Positions 40,247-48,529 of a stretch of DNA of 64,000 nucleotides are shown here, one piece after another. A program made the translations under genes and the position numbers. The stretch is taken from assembly GCF_001011155.1 (NCBI RefSeq), contig NZ_CP011479.1, forward strand, positions 2,188,501-2,252,500, given 5' to 3'. This DNA comes from Hoeflea sp. IMCC20628 (GTDB taxonomy: Bacteria; Pseudomonadota; Alphaproteobacteria; Rhizobiales; Rhizobiaceae). Below the pieces are notes generated by a model, which saw nothing but the letters and a program-made list of their open reading frames with translations, was not told where the DNA came from and ran no database searches. The first letter of the stretch is position 1, and each line of letters opens with the position of its first letter.

Positions 40247-40450
40247 TCAGTCGTTTTCGGACGGTGCCTCGTTTTTCAGCCGCGAAATGGTGCTGCGGCT
40301 GACACCGAGCATGCGGCCGATCGCGGCTGCCGATTTTCCCACCCGGAGCAGCGACAGTGCCTTGTATTTTTGCTGGTCAGAGAGTTTTTGCGGGCGACCG
40401 GCGGAGAGGCCGGGCACTACATTTATCAGCCCGAGAAGCGGGCGTTCCAA
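40247..40450 (-). CDS. Orphan serine-recombinase-type helix-turn-helix
   Basis: A frame of up to 67 residues whose last 54 match the C-terminal DNA-binding domain of Hin/resolvase-type serine recombinases: SAGRPQKLSDQQ, then KSAAAIGRMLGVSRSTISRL (helix-turn-helix at about 38-58). The catalytic domain with its active serine is missing. The frame begins with a TTG inside the last codons of the Old Yellow Enzyme gene, and GTG 40417 is another possible start; neither has a clear ribosome binding site. It is either a small DNA-binding protein or, more likely, the tail of a deleted recombinase gene. Confidence 0.5.
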   Translation of the reverse strand: MERPLLGLINVVPGLSAGRPQKLSDQQKYKALSLLRVGKSAAAIGRMLGVSRSTISRLKNEAPSEND

Positions 40451-41622
40451 AGTGCGGCACGCTTGTTATCGCGCAGGTCATACTCCCTGATCGCTTTTTC
40501 AAGCTCGGGGATTTCGGCTGTTTCCCGGTCTTCGCCAAGCTCGGTCAGGCGCATTGAGTACCAGGCGGTAATTCCACCTTCGGGCGAGGTCGTGAACCGC
40601 GGAAAAGCGGGGTCGCCGGATTTTCCAGCCTGCCAATTGTCTGGCAATGCCGGGTCAAGCGCCAGTGCCCGCGCCAGGCCGATCACATCCGCGATCCCCT
40701 CAGACACGGCATCCGTGGCCTGTTGCAGGGTCTTGAAGCCACCGGTGACCATTAAGGGGATTTTAGTCAGCGGGCGGGCGCGTCTGGCGAAATCGACAAA
40801 ATAGGGACCGCCACCCGCGCTGTCGGAAGCGGATCTGGCGCCGGGGAAATAGGTGCCGCCGCTGATGTCGATGAGATCAATGCCGGTCTGGTCGAGCGCC
40901 GCGACGACTTTCAGCGCATCTTCGGCTTCAAGCCCGCCCTGCAACTGATCGGATGAATTCAGTTTCACCGCCAAGGGAAATAGCGGCCCGACTGCGCTGC
41001 GCACCGCGTCTATGGATTCGAGCAGCAGTCGCATGCGGTTGGCGATGGATCCGCCATAGTCATCGTCGCGGTGATTGAACAGCGGCGACAGGAACTGGCT
41101 GAGCAGAAAGCCATGGGCTGCGTGGATCTGGACGCCGCCAAAGCCGAGATTTTTGGCAAGGCTCGCGGTGCGTGCGAATTCGGCCGGCAGGCTGCGCACC
41201 TCGTCAAGCGTCAGTGCGGCGCAGGTCAGACCCGGAAGATCAAGCGCGCTTGGACCCTTGGGTGTGCTGATCGGCGGATGCGCCATGGCGCCGGCTTGGC
41301 CAAGCTGCAGCCAGAGCCCGGTGCCGTTGGCGCTTCCCCGTTGGGCAAGGGCCTTGAACGTGGCAGCATCCGAGCTCGCATCGAGCACCAGATTGCCGGG
41401 CTTTTCGGCAAAATGAGGATCACCCTGAACCTCACCGATGATCGAGACGGCAACGCCACCCTCGGCCCAGCGTTCATAAAGCCGGAATTGGGCTTCGGTC
41501 GGGTTTCCACGCCCGTCGCCAAGCGAATCCGACATCGCCGATTTGACGATCCGGTTCTTCAGGACAGTGCCGCAGGGCAATTCGAGAGGCTGAAAAAGCA
41601 GGCTGTCTCGCGGCAGTGCCAT
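40426..41622 (-). CDS. NADH:flavin oxidoreductase / Old Yellow Enzyme family protein
   Basis: A 398-residue FMN-binding TIM barrel that reduces activated double bonds using NAD(P)H. Family blocks are the N-terminal FQPLELPCGTVLKNRIVKSA, LQLGQAGAMA, the His-containing GGVQIHAAHGFLLSQFLSP with HRDDDYGGS, and KIPLMVTGGF with IGLARALALDP at the end. No iron-sulfur cluster domain follows, so it is the simple one-domain class. The substrate is not apparent. It lies 21 bases downstream of eipB on the same strand, and an orphan HTH frame overlaps its 3' end. Confidence 0.92.
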   Translation of the reverse strand: MALPRDSLLFQPLELPCGTVLKNRIVKSAMSDSLGDGRGNPTEAQFRLYERWAEGGVAVSIIGEVQGDPHFAEKPGNLVLDASSDAATFKALAQRGSANGTGLWLQLGQAGAMAHPPISTPKGPSALDLPGLTCAALTLDEVRSLPAEFARTASLAKNLGFGGVQIHAAHGFLLSQFLSPLFNHRDDDYGGSIANRMRLLLESIDAVRSAVGPLFPLAVKLNSSDQLQGGLEAEDALKVVAALDQTGIDLIDISGGTYFPGARSASDSAGGGPYFVDFARRARPLTKIPLMVTGGFKTLQQATDAVSEGIADVIGLARALALDPALPDNWQAGKSGDPAFPRFTTSPEGGITAWYSMRLTELGEDRETAEIPELEKAIREYDLRDNKRAALWNARFSG

Positions 41623-41643
41623 CAGAAATCCTTGAATGCCGCC

Positions 41644-42462
41644 CTACTCCTTGCAAGGCTCCGGTTCATACATGTCGAGCTGGGCCAACTGGCCTTCGAG
41701 CACGAAGTCGCCATAGTCCATGGTCAGATCACGGGTGACGCCGTTGTCATAGAGCTTGAAGGCAATGGAGTAGACCGGAAGCTCATCACCACCGGTGTTT
41801 TCCTCGAAATAGGCCATCGACACCGGCCAGAAGGAATCGTCGGCGAGGTCGCCAGCCTGCTTGGCTTCGGTGTCGCCGCTCTCGACCGGCTGCTTTTCAC
41901 CAACAATGGTGGTGGTGAGCATCGCCCTGTCGCCTTCGTCAGACCCGTCATAGATGCGCGATTCATAAAACCGCTCGCCATCACGGGCCTTCTTGAGCAT
42001 TTCAATCATGTGCTCGGTCGGAAAGCGCGCAGTGGCTATGTCGAGCGCCAATTTGTCAGGCTGCTCAAGCGTGACCGCCAATCCGTCGCCAGCAACCTCA
42101 GCCGAGCCGCGAACCTCGTGATCAAGCTGCTGATCGACAAACGACCGGGTGACGAACCGGAAGGTGTGATTGCGGACATCCTCGAACGTGGTGGTCTGCT
42201 GGTCGGTGATGCGCGACGAATCTGCCGTGGCAATCTCGGTGACAAAACGGAAGCTGACGGTGTAGCCGTCGCAGGCCGAACCGCCGAATTCATAGACCAT
42301 ACGGCCGACCATGCCGGAAATCCCCGATCGCTCGGATGCCTCCTTGAGCGATAGGTCATAGACCGCGCGGTGGGTGGCGAGGCCTCCCGGGCCGGCCTGG
42401 GCCGAGGTGATCGCCGGCGTGGCTGCCACAATGGCAAGCGACGCGATAACAAACATGCGCAT
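41644..42462 (-). CDS. eipB: EipB family periplasmic envelope protein (DUF1849)
   Basis: A 272-residue exported protein with a cleavable signal peptide (about residues 1-23). The mature part matches DUF1849/EipB: ATHRAVYDLSLKEASERS and GRMVYEFGGSACDGYTVSFRF, plus a second Cys near the C terminus (EPEPCKE), consistent with the disulfide known in EipB. In Brucella, EipB is a beta-spiral periplasmic protein needed for envelope integrity. It is transcribed leftward into the Old Yellow Enzyme gene and diverges from the RidA gene. Confidence 0.9.
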   Translation of the reverse strand: MRMFVIASLAIVAATPAITSAQAGPGGLATHRAVYDLSLKEASERSGISGMVGRMVYEFGGSACDGYTVSFRFVTEIATADSSRITDQQTTTFEDVRNHTFRFVTRSFVDQQLDHEVRGSAEVAGDGLAVTLEQPDKLALDIATARFPTEHMIEMLKKARDGERFYESRIYDGSDEGDRAMLTTTIVGEKQPVESGDTEAKQAGDLADDSFWPVSMAYFEENTGGDELPVYSIAFKLYDNGVTRDLTMDYGDFVLEGQLAQLDMYEPEPCKE

Positions 42463-42589
42463 CAGGTTTTCTCCTGTCGAATCCTAAGCTGATGTTATAT
42501 GACCAGACGCGGCCAAGCGAGGCGGAACTTGCAAGATCAGGCAAAACGCTGGCGCAGCCTTAACAGAGACAGATATGGAGCCCTTCATG

Positions 42590-43054
42590 ACCGATAGCGT
42601 TGAGTCCCGCCTGGCCGCCCGCAACATCGTGCTTCCAGAAGCGGCAGCACCGGCTGCCAACTACCTGCCCTATGTCATCAGCGGCTCGCTTCTGTTTATT
42701 TCAGGCCAGTTGCCGACGGAAAACGGCGCGATGTACGCGACGGGATTGCTGGGCCGCGATGTTGACGTTGCCAAGGGCCAACGCGCCGCGGAACTCTGCG
42801 CCATCAACATTCTGGCCCAGGCCAAGGCTGCACTGGGCGGTGATCTCGAGCGCATTGTCCGGGTGGTCAAGCTTGGCGGCTTCGTTGCCTCCGAGTCCTC
42901 CTTCACCGAGCAGCACCTGGTGATCAACGGCGCGTCGAACCTGATTGCCGAGGTGCTTGGGGATGCAGGCAAACATGCCCGCGCCGCTGTCGGCACTGCC
43001 AGCCTGCCGCTTAATGCAGCGGTTGAAGTCGACGCCATAATCGAGATCCGGTAA
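42590..43054 (+). CDS. RidA family protein (YjgF/YER057c/UK114)
   Basis: A 154-residue RidA-like protein. RidA hydrolyses reactive enamine/imine intermediates such as those from threonine dehydratase. This is the longer alphaproteobacterial variety: it has YVISGSLLFISGQLP near residue 25 and ends VEVDAIIEI, with R-containing active-site strand HARAAVGTASLPLN. I chose ATG 42590 because GGAG precedes it at proper spacing; the frame also has an ATG at 42575. A glycerophosphodiesterase gene begins 6 bases downstream, so they form an operon. Confidence 0.9.
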   Translation, partial: TDSVESRLAARNIVLPEAAAPAANYLPYVISGSLLFISGQLPTENGAMYATGLLGRDVDVAKGQRAAELCAINILAQAKAALGGDLERIVRVVKLGGFVASESSFTEQHLVINGASNLIAEVLGDAGKHARAAVGTASLPLNAAVEVDAIIEIR

Positions 43055-43059
43055 TCCCA

Positions 43060-43791
43060 ATGACACACAAAGACCTTGGCTGGCTGACCGCCCGCCCGAT
43101 CGCCCATCGCGGCTATCACGACATGAACCAGAGCATCTGGGAGAACACCGCAACCGCGTTTTCCCGTGCGATTGCAGCCAATTACGCGATCGAGTGCGAC
43201 ATTCACATTGCCACCGATGGCGTGCCGGTGGTGTTTCACGATGATGATCTGGAGCGATTGTGCGGGTTATCGGGCGATGTCCGGGAACGAACGTCGCAGG
43301 AACTGGCGCAATTGCGGGTTGGCGGAACGACGGACGGAGTGTTGTCGCTGCCAAAACTGTTCAAGCTGGTTGCTGGCCAGGTGCCGCTCGTTATCGAGCT
43401 CAAGGGCCGGCCCGGCGATGATGAAGGCTTTGCCGATGCGGTGGTCGAGTGCCTGGAAAAATATGACGGGCCGGTGGCGTTGATGAGCTTCGACCACGCT
43501 CTGCTGCGCGACCTCAAAGCCTGCGGCGCCACCTGCCCGCTGGGACTGACCGCCGAGGGGGTCAAGCCGGAAAAATTCTTCGAGCATGAGGAGGCGATGC
43601 AGATGGGGCTGGATTTCATTTCCTACTGTGTGCATCACCTGCCCAACAGCTATGTCGAAGGCCTCCGCAAACAGGGCGTTCCGGTGATCACCTGGACGGT
43701 GCGCGATGCCGAGGCGCGAGCACTGACCAAAGCCCATGCCGACCAGATGACATTCGAGGGCTTTGATCCGGACACGGTGGCGGACGCCTGA
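43060..43791 (+). CDS. Glycerophosphodiester phosphodiesterase
   Basis: A 243-residue GDPD-family TIM barrel that hydrolyses glycerophosphodiesters to glycerol 3-phosphate and an alcohol. The metal and catalytic site is complete: AHRGYHD near residue 14, a Glu in WENTATAF, IECDIHIATDGVPVVFHDD, and LVIELKGRP for the third metal ligand. It lacks a signal peptide, so it is probably cytoplasmic (UgpQ-like). It follows the RidA gene by 6 bases and lies 80 bases before the FemAB-like gene. Confidence 0.93.
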   Translation: MTHKDLGWLTARPIAHRGYHDMNQSIWENTATAFSRAIAANYAIECDIHIATDGVPVVFHDDDLERLCGLSGDVRERTSQELAQLRVGGTTDGVLSLPKLFKLVAGQVPLVIELKGRPGDDEGFADAVVECLEKYDGPVALMSFDHALLRDLKACGATCPLGLTAEGVKPEKFFEHEEAMQMGLDFISYCVHHLPNSYVEGLRKQGVPVITWTVRDAEARALTKAHADQMTFEGFDPDTVADA

Positions 43792-43870
43792 CCTTGTCAA
43801 ACGGCGTTGGCAACTTACGTTGGAAGACAGGCCGGACCACAGGCATGGGCCCTGTCCGGAACGGAGTTGC

Positions 43871-45130
43871 ATGAGCACTGAGACCCCAGAACACACACTG
43901 TCGACCATCGAAGGCATGGCATCGGTCAAGGCTAAGGAGTGGAGCCGGCTTGGCGGTGCATCGCGCGGCTCGCGGTCTCCATCAAGCGGCTCGCAAACGG
44001 AATCAACAGGTTCTGATACTGAATCCGGGCTTGTCTATAACCCCTTTGTCAGTCACGCTTTTTTATCATCGTTGGAGGACTCAGGGTCGGTCTCGGCCGA
44101 GGTCGGCTGGTTGCCGCGCCACATCGTGCTGCGCGGCCCGGACGGAGCGCTTGAAGGCGCGATGCCAGCCTATATCAAGAGCCATTCGATGGGCGAATAT
44201 GTGTTTGATCACGCTTGGGCCGATGCGTTCGAGCGCGCCGGCGGGCGCTATTATCCGAAGCTGCAATGCTCGGCGCCGTTCACGCCGGCTACCGGGCCGC
44301 GGTTAATGGTGCGGCAGGGTCCTGGCGATGAAGCGCGCAGACGGGCGCTGGCTGCTGGCGGACGCTCGCTGTGCACGCAACTGGGGCTGTCCTCGGTGCA
44401 TGCGACCTTCGTGCCCGAAGCCGAGATCCCGGCATTCGAGGCCGAGGGCTATCTGCACCGAACGGACCAGCAGTTTCATTTCCGCAATCCGGGCTACAAA
44501 ACCTATGACGATTTCCTCGACACGCTGGCGTCGCGCAAGCGCAAGCAGCTGAAGAAAGAGCGCAAGGCAGCACTTGAAAACGGCATCACGATTGAATGGC
44601 TGACCGGCAGTGACCTGACCGAAAGCGTCTGGGATACATTTTATGAATTCTACATCGACACCGGCGGGCGCAAATGGGGGCGGCCCTATCTGACGCGCGA
44701 GTTCTTCTCGATGCTCGGCGCGCGCATGGCTGACGATGTGCTTTTGGTGATGGCGCGGCGCGAGGGCAGGTTCATTGCCGGCGCGATCAATTTCATCGGC
44801 GGAGATTGCATCTATGGCCGTCACTGGGGTTGCGTCGAGGATCACCCGTTCCTGCATTTCGAAGTCTGCTATCATCAGGCGATCGATTTCGCCATCGCCA
44901 AGGGTCTCGCCCGGGTCGAGGCCGGGGCACAGGGTGAACACAAGCTGGCGCGCGGCTATCTGCCAGCCACCACCCATTCGGCCCATTACATCGAGCATCC
45001 AGGGCTACGGCGCGCTGTTGCCGACTATCTCGAGCGCGAACGCCGCGATGTCGAACATATCGGCCAGATGCTGAGCGAGCACGGGCCGTTTCGCAAAGGC
45101 GGCACGGAGCCGGACGCCGGTCAGGATTGA
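43871..45130 (+). CDS. GNAT/FemAB-like N-acetyltransferase family protein (DUF482)
   Basis: A 419-residue protein of the DUF482 'peptidoglycan biosynthesis'/GNAT group. The N-terminal part has NPFVSHAFLSSLEDSGSV and GYMVPAY-like EGAMPAYIKSHSMGEYVFD; the later half has DFLDTLASRKRKQLKKERK, and the C-terminal GEHKLARGYLPATTHSAHYI is highly conserved in the family. The fold joins two GNAT halves as in FemX. The true substrate is unknown. Start 43871 gives MSTETPEHT; the frame is open upstream into the phosphodiesterase gene. It is the third gene of the rightward cluster and is followed by a HIT gene. Confidence 0.87.
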   Translation: MSTETPEHTLSTIEGMASVKAKEWSRLGGASRGSRSPSSGSQTESTGSDTESGLVYNPFVSHAFLSSLEDSGSVSAEVGWLPRHIVLRGPDGALEGAMPAYIKSHSMGEYVFDHAWADAFERAGGRYYPKLQCSAPFTPATGPRLMVRQGPGDEARRRALAAGGRSLCTQLGLSSVHATFVPEAEIPAFEAEGYLHRTDQQFHFRNPGYKTYDDFLDTLASRKRKQLKKERKAALENGITIEWLTGSDLTESVWDTFYEFYIDTGGRKWGRPYLTREFFSMLGARMADDVLLVMARREGRFIAGAINFIGGDCIYGRHWGCVEDHPFLHFEVCYHQAIDFAIAKGLARVEAGAQGEHKLARGYLPATTHSAHYIEHPGLRRAVADYLERERRDVEHIGQMLSEHGPFRKGGTEPDAGQD

Positions 45131-45241
45131 TCAAGGCCCGGCGCTTTACCTTGCGCTTGCCCCTTGCGTTTGGCCCCTGCGCTTGACCCCGGCCCTGCGC
45201 CGGATACAACCATGTGAAGACGAACAACCGGAGACCGCCCG

Positions 45242-45667
45242 ATGACCGCGCCCAGCTATGACGACAGCAATGTGTTTGCGAAGATCCTGCGTGGCGAAAT
45301 GCCCGCCGAACGGCTCTATGAGGACGAGCATACGCTGGTGATCATGGACATCATGCCGCGTGGCGACGGCCATTGCCTGGTGATCCCCAAAGCCGCGTCG
45401 CGCAACATTCTCGATGTCGATCTCGACAGTCTCGCGGCCGTTATGGCAACAACACAGCGGATGGCGCGCGCAGTGATCAAGGCTTTTGGCGCCGATGGCG
45501 TGACGATCCAGCAATTCAACGAAAGCGCCGGCGGCCAGGTGGTGTTTCACCTGCATGTGCATGTCATTCCGCGCTTTGACGGCGTGGCGATGAAACCGCA
45601 CACTGGCACCATGGAAGACATGGGCGTGATCAAGGCCACTGCTGAAAAGATCCGCGCCGCACTCTGA
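45242..45667 (+). CDS. HIT family nucleotide-binding protein
   Basis: A 141-residue histidine-triad protein (Hint group). The triad motif is near residue 100 as VFHLHVHVIPRF (HxHxH), and the N terminus NVFAKILRGEMPAERLYED and GHCLVIPK fit the family. Hint proteins hydrolyse nucleoside phosphoramidates or acyl-AMP. It is about 110 bases downstream of the FemAB-like gene on the same strand and may be transcribed with it. Confidence 0.94.
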   Translation: MTAPSYDDSNVFAKILRGEMPAERLYEDEHTLVIMDIMPRGDGHCLVIPKAASRNILDVDLDSLAAVMATTQRMARAVIKAFGADGVTIQQFNESAGGQVVFHLHVHVIPRFDGVAMKPHTGTMEDMGVIKATAEKIRAAL

Positions 45668-45980
45668 CCCGTATTTCAGGGATTGATTGATCCGGCGGGA
45701 CAATTGTGAGGAGACAATCTAAGCTGAAGACCAGCTACGGGGCTGTCGTAGCCCCATGTAGGGGCTGATAACCGCACTCGACCGGACGCGGTAGTTCATT
45801 GCTGTGCATAAAGCGGCAAGCAACAGGACCTTCCGGTCTGCAAGAAATACGCGCAACCGGATCAGAATTCCGGACATCCAGTGGACTACCCACTGCGAAT
45901 CAGAGATTAAGCTGTGTTAGTTTTGATCGATGATTTGTTGATTTGTTGATTTGGTTCTTTTCCAACCTGGTGTTGCAAGC
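45668..45980. other. Intergenic region with alternative hairpins and a short tandem repeat
   Basis: No gene is seen. At 45735-45766 the sequence GGGGCT-gtcgt-AGCCCC-atgt-AGGGGCT can form either of two mutually exclusive hairpins. At 45932-45954 GATTTGTT is repeated twice, followed by a partial third copy. The region could hold a small RNA or leader of the next gene, but neither end can be placed. Confidence 0.4.
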
Positions 45981-46265
45981 ATGCTTAAAGGCCGCATAAA
46001 CGCGTTGCGAAAATCCTACAACAAAAATGCTCGAAAGATTTATCGGCTTTGTACCGCGCCAAATACACCTGCTGAGAGATTGACTGAGTTTTTGCCAATT
46101 CTAGACAAAATTTGCGCAACGGCTTGGGTGCTTTGTGTCGAACTTTCGAAAACAACGGCTAACCCTGTCTTGCTCCGGGAGGCGGTGCGGCTGGATCGCG
46201 CCTGGGATGATTTGCGCGCATTGGTTGAAGCCGCCATCCTGCGCAGAACGGCGAAAGCCGCTTAA
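45981..46265 (+). CDS. Hypothetical helical protein
   Basis: A 94-residue, basic (N-terminal KGRINALRKSYNKNARKIYR) and helix-rich protein with three Cys and an Ala-rich C-terminal helix. ATG 45981 was chosen; an in-frame start 30 bases earlier is possible. The ribosome binding site is weak. Its AT-richer codon use in the first half differs from neighbours and may reflect transfer. I do not recognise a family. Confidence 0.45.
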   Translation: MLKGRINALRKSYNKNARKIYRLCTAPNTPAERLTEFLPILDKICATAWVLCVELSKTTANPVLLREAVRLDRAWDDLRALVEAAILRRTAKAA

Positions 46266-46353
46266 CTGCCTCCCCAACGCCGCCTCACGCAGCGAGCTTT
46301 TGCCGTTCTCCGGTCTCTTCCTGATTCCGGCAAAATCCCGCGACCTCGAAGCA

Positions 46354-47262
46354 TCAGATCCGGGCCAGTAGTTCGGCCTTCTTGGTCTGATATTCTGCAT
46401 CGGTAAGAATGCCTCTGTGGTGAAGTGCGGCCAGTCGTTCGATCTTGGCGAAGATATCGGTCTCGTCAGTGTCCTTCGGTGTGACAGGCACTGACGGCGG
46501 GACCGTGGTCGAGTGAAGCGATGCCGGTTCGTGTTCTGACGGTTCGGGCGGTGCTGTCAGGGTTTCGCTTCTCTGCTCGCTGGCAGATGTGTTGAGCAGC
46601 GCTTCGGACAGGGATGGCGAGGTGTGGTGGTTGCCGGTGCCATCGTTCCGGCGAGTGGCGTTGACCTGCCGCAGCTCCGACAGTTTGACGACGCCATGCT
46701 GCGAGGTGAAGCGCAAGGACTGATCGCCTGATTGCTGCTGCGAAAAGCCGCCGATACGATGATCGGCGGTGTCGTAGATTCTGACATTGCCATCACCTGA
46801 ATCAATGGCGAGCCGCGACGTGTCGGGGAACCAGGCGTAGCGCATCTGGTTCTGCGACCCGGTGGAGGCAGCCTGGCCAAGACCCTCGGGCCACCAATTG
46901 CCGGCGGAGAAGCCGGAGACGAACAGACTGACACCGGCACGATCAGAGCCTTGCGACTGTGTTTGGGTGGATGAACTTGACGGCACCTGCAACGGTGCTG
47001 ACTGGCGCATCATTTGTGCCACATCGTTGCAGATGGCGTCGACCTTGGCTTTCAGCCCATTGTTGAACATGTCGCCGACCATGGTCATGCCGCCTGACGA
47101 CCATTGCCCCATGCCGCCAAGTTCAGGGTGATTGAACTGGGCCTGGGTGCCCTGCCCGGCGATCAACGCCATCAGCAGATGCTCGACTGCATCCGGACCG
47201 ACCCCGTGACGGCTGGCGATCTCGGCAAGGGCCTGGCGGGTCTCTGGGGTCAAGTCTGCCAC
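46354..47262 (-). CDS. SHOCT-domain protein with low-complexity middle
   Basis: A protein of about 302 residues. Its C-terminal 34 residues form a SHOCT domain (IFAKIERLAALHHRGILTDA then EYQTKKAELLARI), a short oligomerisation module. The N-terminal LTPETRQALAEIASRHGVG looks like a small helical domain, a central part with GFSQQQSGDQSLRF and repeated Gln/Ser follows. I chose the GTG at 47262 because GGAGAC precedes it; the frame is open to 47319. The function is unknown; membrane segments are absent. Confidence 0.7.
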   Translation of the reverse strand: MADLTPETRQALAEIASRHGVGPDAVEHLLMALIAGQGTQAQFNHPELGGMGQWSSGGMTMVGDMFNNGLKAKVDAICNDVAQMMRQSAPLQVPSSSSTQTQSQGSDRAGVSLFVSGFSAGNWWPEGLGQAASTGSQNQMRYAWFPDTSRLAIDSGDGNVRIYDTADHRIGGFSQQQSGDQSLRFTSQHGVVKLSELRQVNATRRNDGTGNHHTSPSLSEALLNTSASEQRSETLTAPPEPSEHEPASLHSTTVPPSVPVTPKDTDETDIFAKIERLAALHHRGILTDAEYQTKKAELLARI

Positions 47263-47593
47263 GGGATGGTGTCTCCTGTCTGGGTCAGTGCGGGTACCAG
47301 CCGTGCTGGCCGCAAGCAATTATAAGATATCGCCACTGATGTGTTGTCCAGCATTGATGGCGGCACGCTTGCGATCAGGCAGGTCAAACTACACTGGTGA
47401 GCGCCTTGTCCGGAAACTGAGTCCATTCAGGGCTTTGCATTGATACGCAAATGTTGAACGCAAAGCGGCTGAACCGGCGCAGGAGGTTGGGGTCATCCCG
47501 GCGCATGAAATACAGTCTTTGTCTGGCGCCTTGGTTTTGCGGCATTTTCCGCGCATCAGAGCGGGCAACAGCAGATTCTTTTACGAGGCCCTC
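47263..47593. other. Intergenic region between divergent genes
   Basis: About 331 bases between the SHOCT gene (leftward) and the 47594 gene (rightward). It must hold both promoters. I see no RNA gene, repeat or convincing promoter motif. Confidence 0.35.
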
Positions 47594-48145
47594 ATGCAAG
47601 CCGCTCTTATCATCATGACCATTCTTGGCTGCGACGACACCGCGACGCAATGCCATCATGTCGAAATGCTTCAGGAACGCTGGGCGACGATCCAGGCCTG
47701 CGACGCCGTGTCGGAAGCCAAACTCAGGACCTTTTCAAATCTCGACTATCCGGTGGTCGTTGCTGTTTGCCAGACCCCCGGCGACGCCGGGCTGGAGGAG
47801 GTGGCCAACGAACCTGCCGGAGCCGAGACCGATGTTGTTGCCAGCAGGGTGCCGGCTGATTCGGCTCCCTGGGTTCCCAGTGCCGATATTCCTCCGCCGG
47901 TCGCAATGAGGCCCATGTTCGATATCCCGACGCCAAAGGCCGACATTCCTGCCCCGGTCACGTCTTTCAACCAGAACCAACCCACGGATGCCGCAGCGGC
48001 TGATGATCCGGGTCTGGCAGCCAGGTTGCTGCAGCGATTTACGGCTGTGCTGCCCGATTCCGGAACACTCAAGACACTGGCTTCCGAACCGATACATGTC
48101 GTCACCGACAGCTATTCCTGGGTGGCTCGGCGGTTCGACAAATAG
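47594..48145 (+). CDS. Rhizobial hypothetical protein with four N-terminal cysteines
   Basis: A 183-residue protein. The first 60 residues carry four cysteines (GCDDTATQCHH, IQACDAV, VAVCQTP) in a pattern I recall from small rhizobial proteins of unknown function. The middle is rich in Pro and Ala with PMFDIPTPKADIPAPV, then a helical C terminus. ATG 47594 has GAGG upstream; the frame is open from 47519. The N-terminal hydrophobic stretch MQAALIIMTIL may anchor or export it. Confidence 0.6.
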   Translation: MQAALIIMTILGCDDTATQCHHVEMLQERWATIQACDAVSEAKLRTFSNLDYPVVVAVCQTPGDAGLEEVANEPAGAETDVVASRVPADSAPWVPSADIPPPVAMRPMFDIPTPKADIPAPVTSFNQNQPTDAAAADDPGLAARLLQRFTAVLPDSGTLKTLASEPIHVVTDSYSWVARRFDK

Positions 48146-48175
48146 AACCGCTGAGCGACGCCCATCGGGCGGCGC

Positions 48176-48529
48176 TCAGCCGAGCAGCAACTGGCCGCCG
48201 ATCAACAATCCGAGCGCCACGGTGATGCCGACCCAGATGCGCTTGCCGCTGACCAGAAAAGCCGCAAAGCCCACCAATGTCGCGATCAGCCGCAACGCCA
48301 GCGGAACATTGTTCAGCTCTCCTGTCGGATAGACAATCAGCTTGGCGATGACAGCCGCAAGCAGCGCCGTGGCGACCGCGCGAACCCAGGTCAACGCGGC
48401 GGAATCCTGCTTCAATCGATTGCCGACCAGCACACCGAGCCAGCGCCAGATATCGGTCGCCAGCCAGCCGGTGATGGCGATGAAGACGTAGGGCCACCAC
48501 CAGGTGTCAAAAGCCTCGTAGCCGCTCAT
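48176..48529 (-). CDS. azlD: AzlD family branched-chain amino acid export subunit
   Basis: A 117-residue protein with four hydrophobic segments, the size of AzlD (small subunit of the AzlCD/LIV-E exporter family). Typical segments are ATALLAAVIAKLIVYPTGEL and ALRLIATLVGFAAFLVSG. The stop of azlC overlaps the azlD start by 4 bases (ATGA), so subunits are made together. Substrates of the family are branched-chain amino acids or toxic analogues; the exact one cannot be told. Confidence 0.88.
   Translation of the reverse strand: MSGYEAFDTWWWPYVFIAITGWLATDIWRWLGVLVGNRLKQDSAALTWVRAVATALLAAVIAKLIVYPTGELNNVPLALRLIATLVGFAAFLVSGKRIWVGITVALGLLIGGQLLLG

Noticed and set aside
45932-45954. GATTTGTT tandem repeat as a CRISPR-like or attachment site
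   Set aside because: Two and a half copies of 8 bases with no spacers and no integrase nearby.
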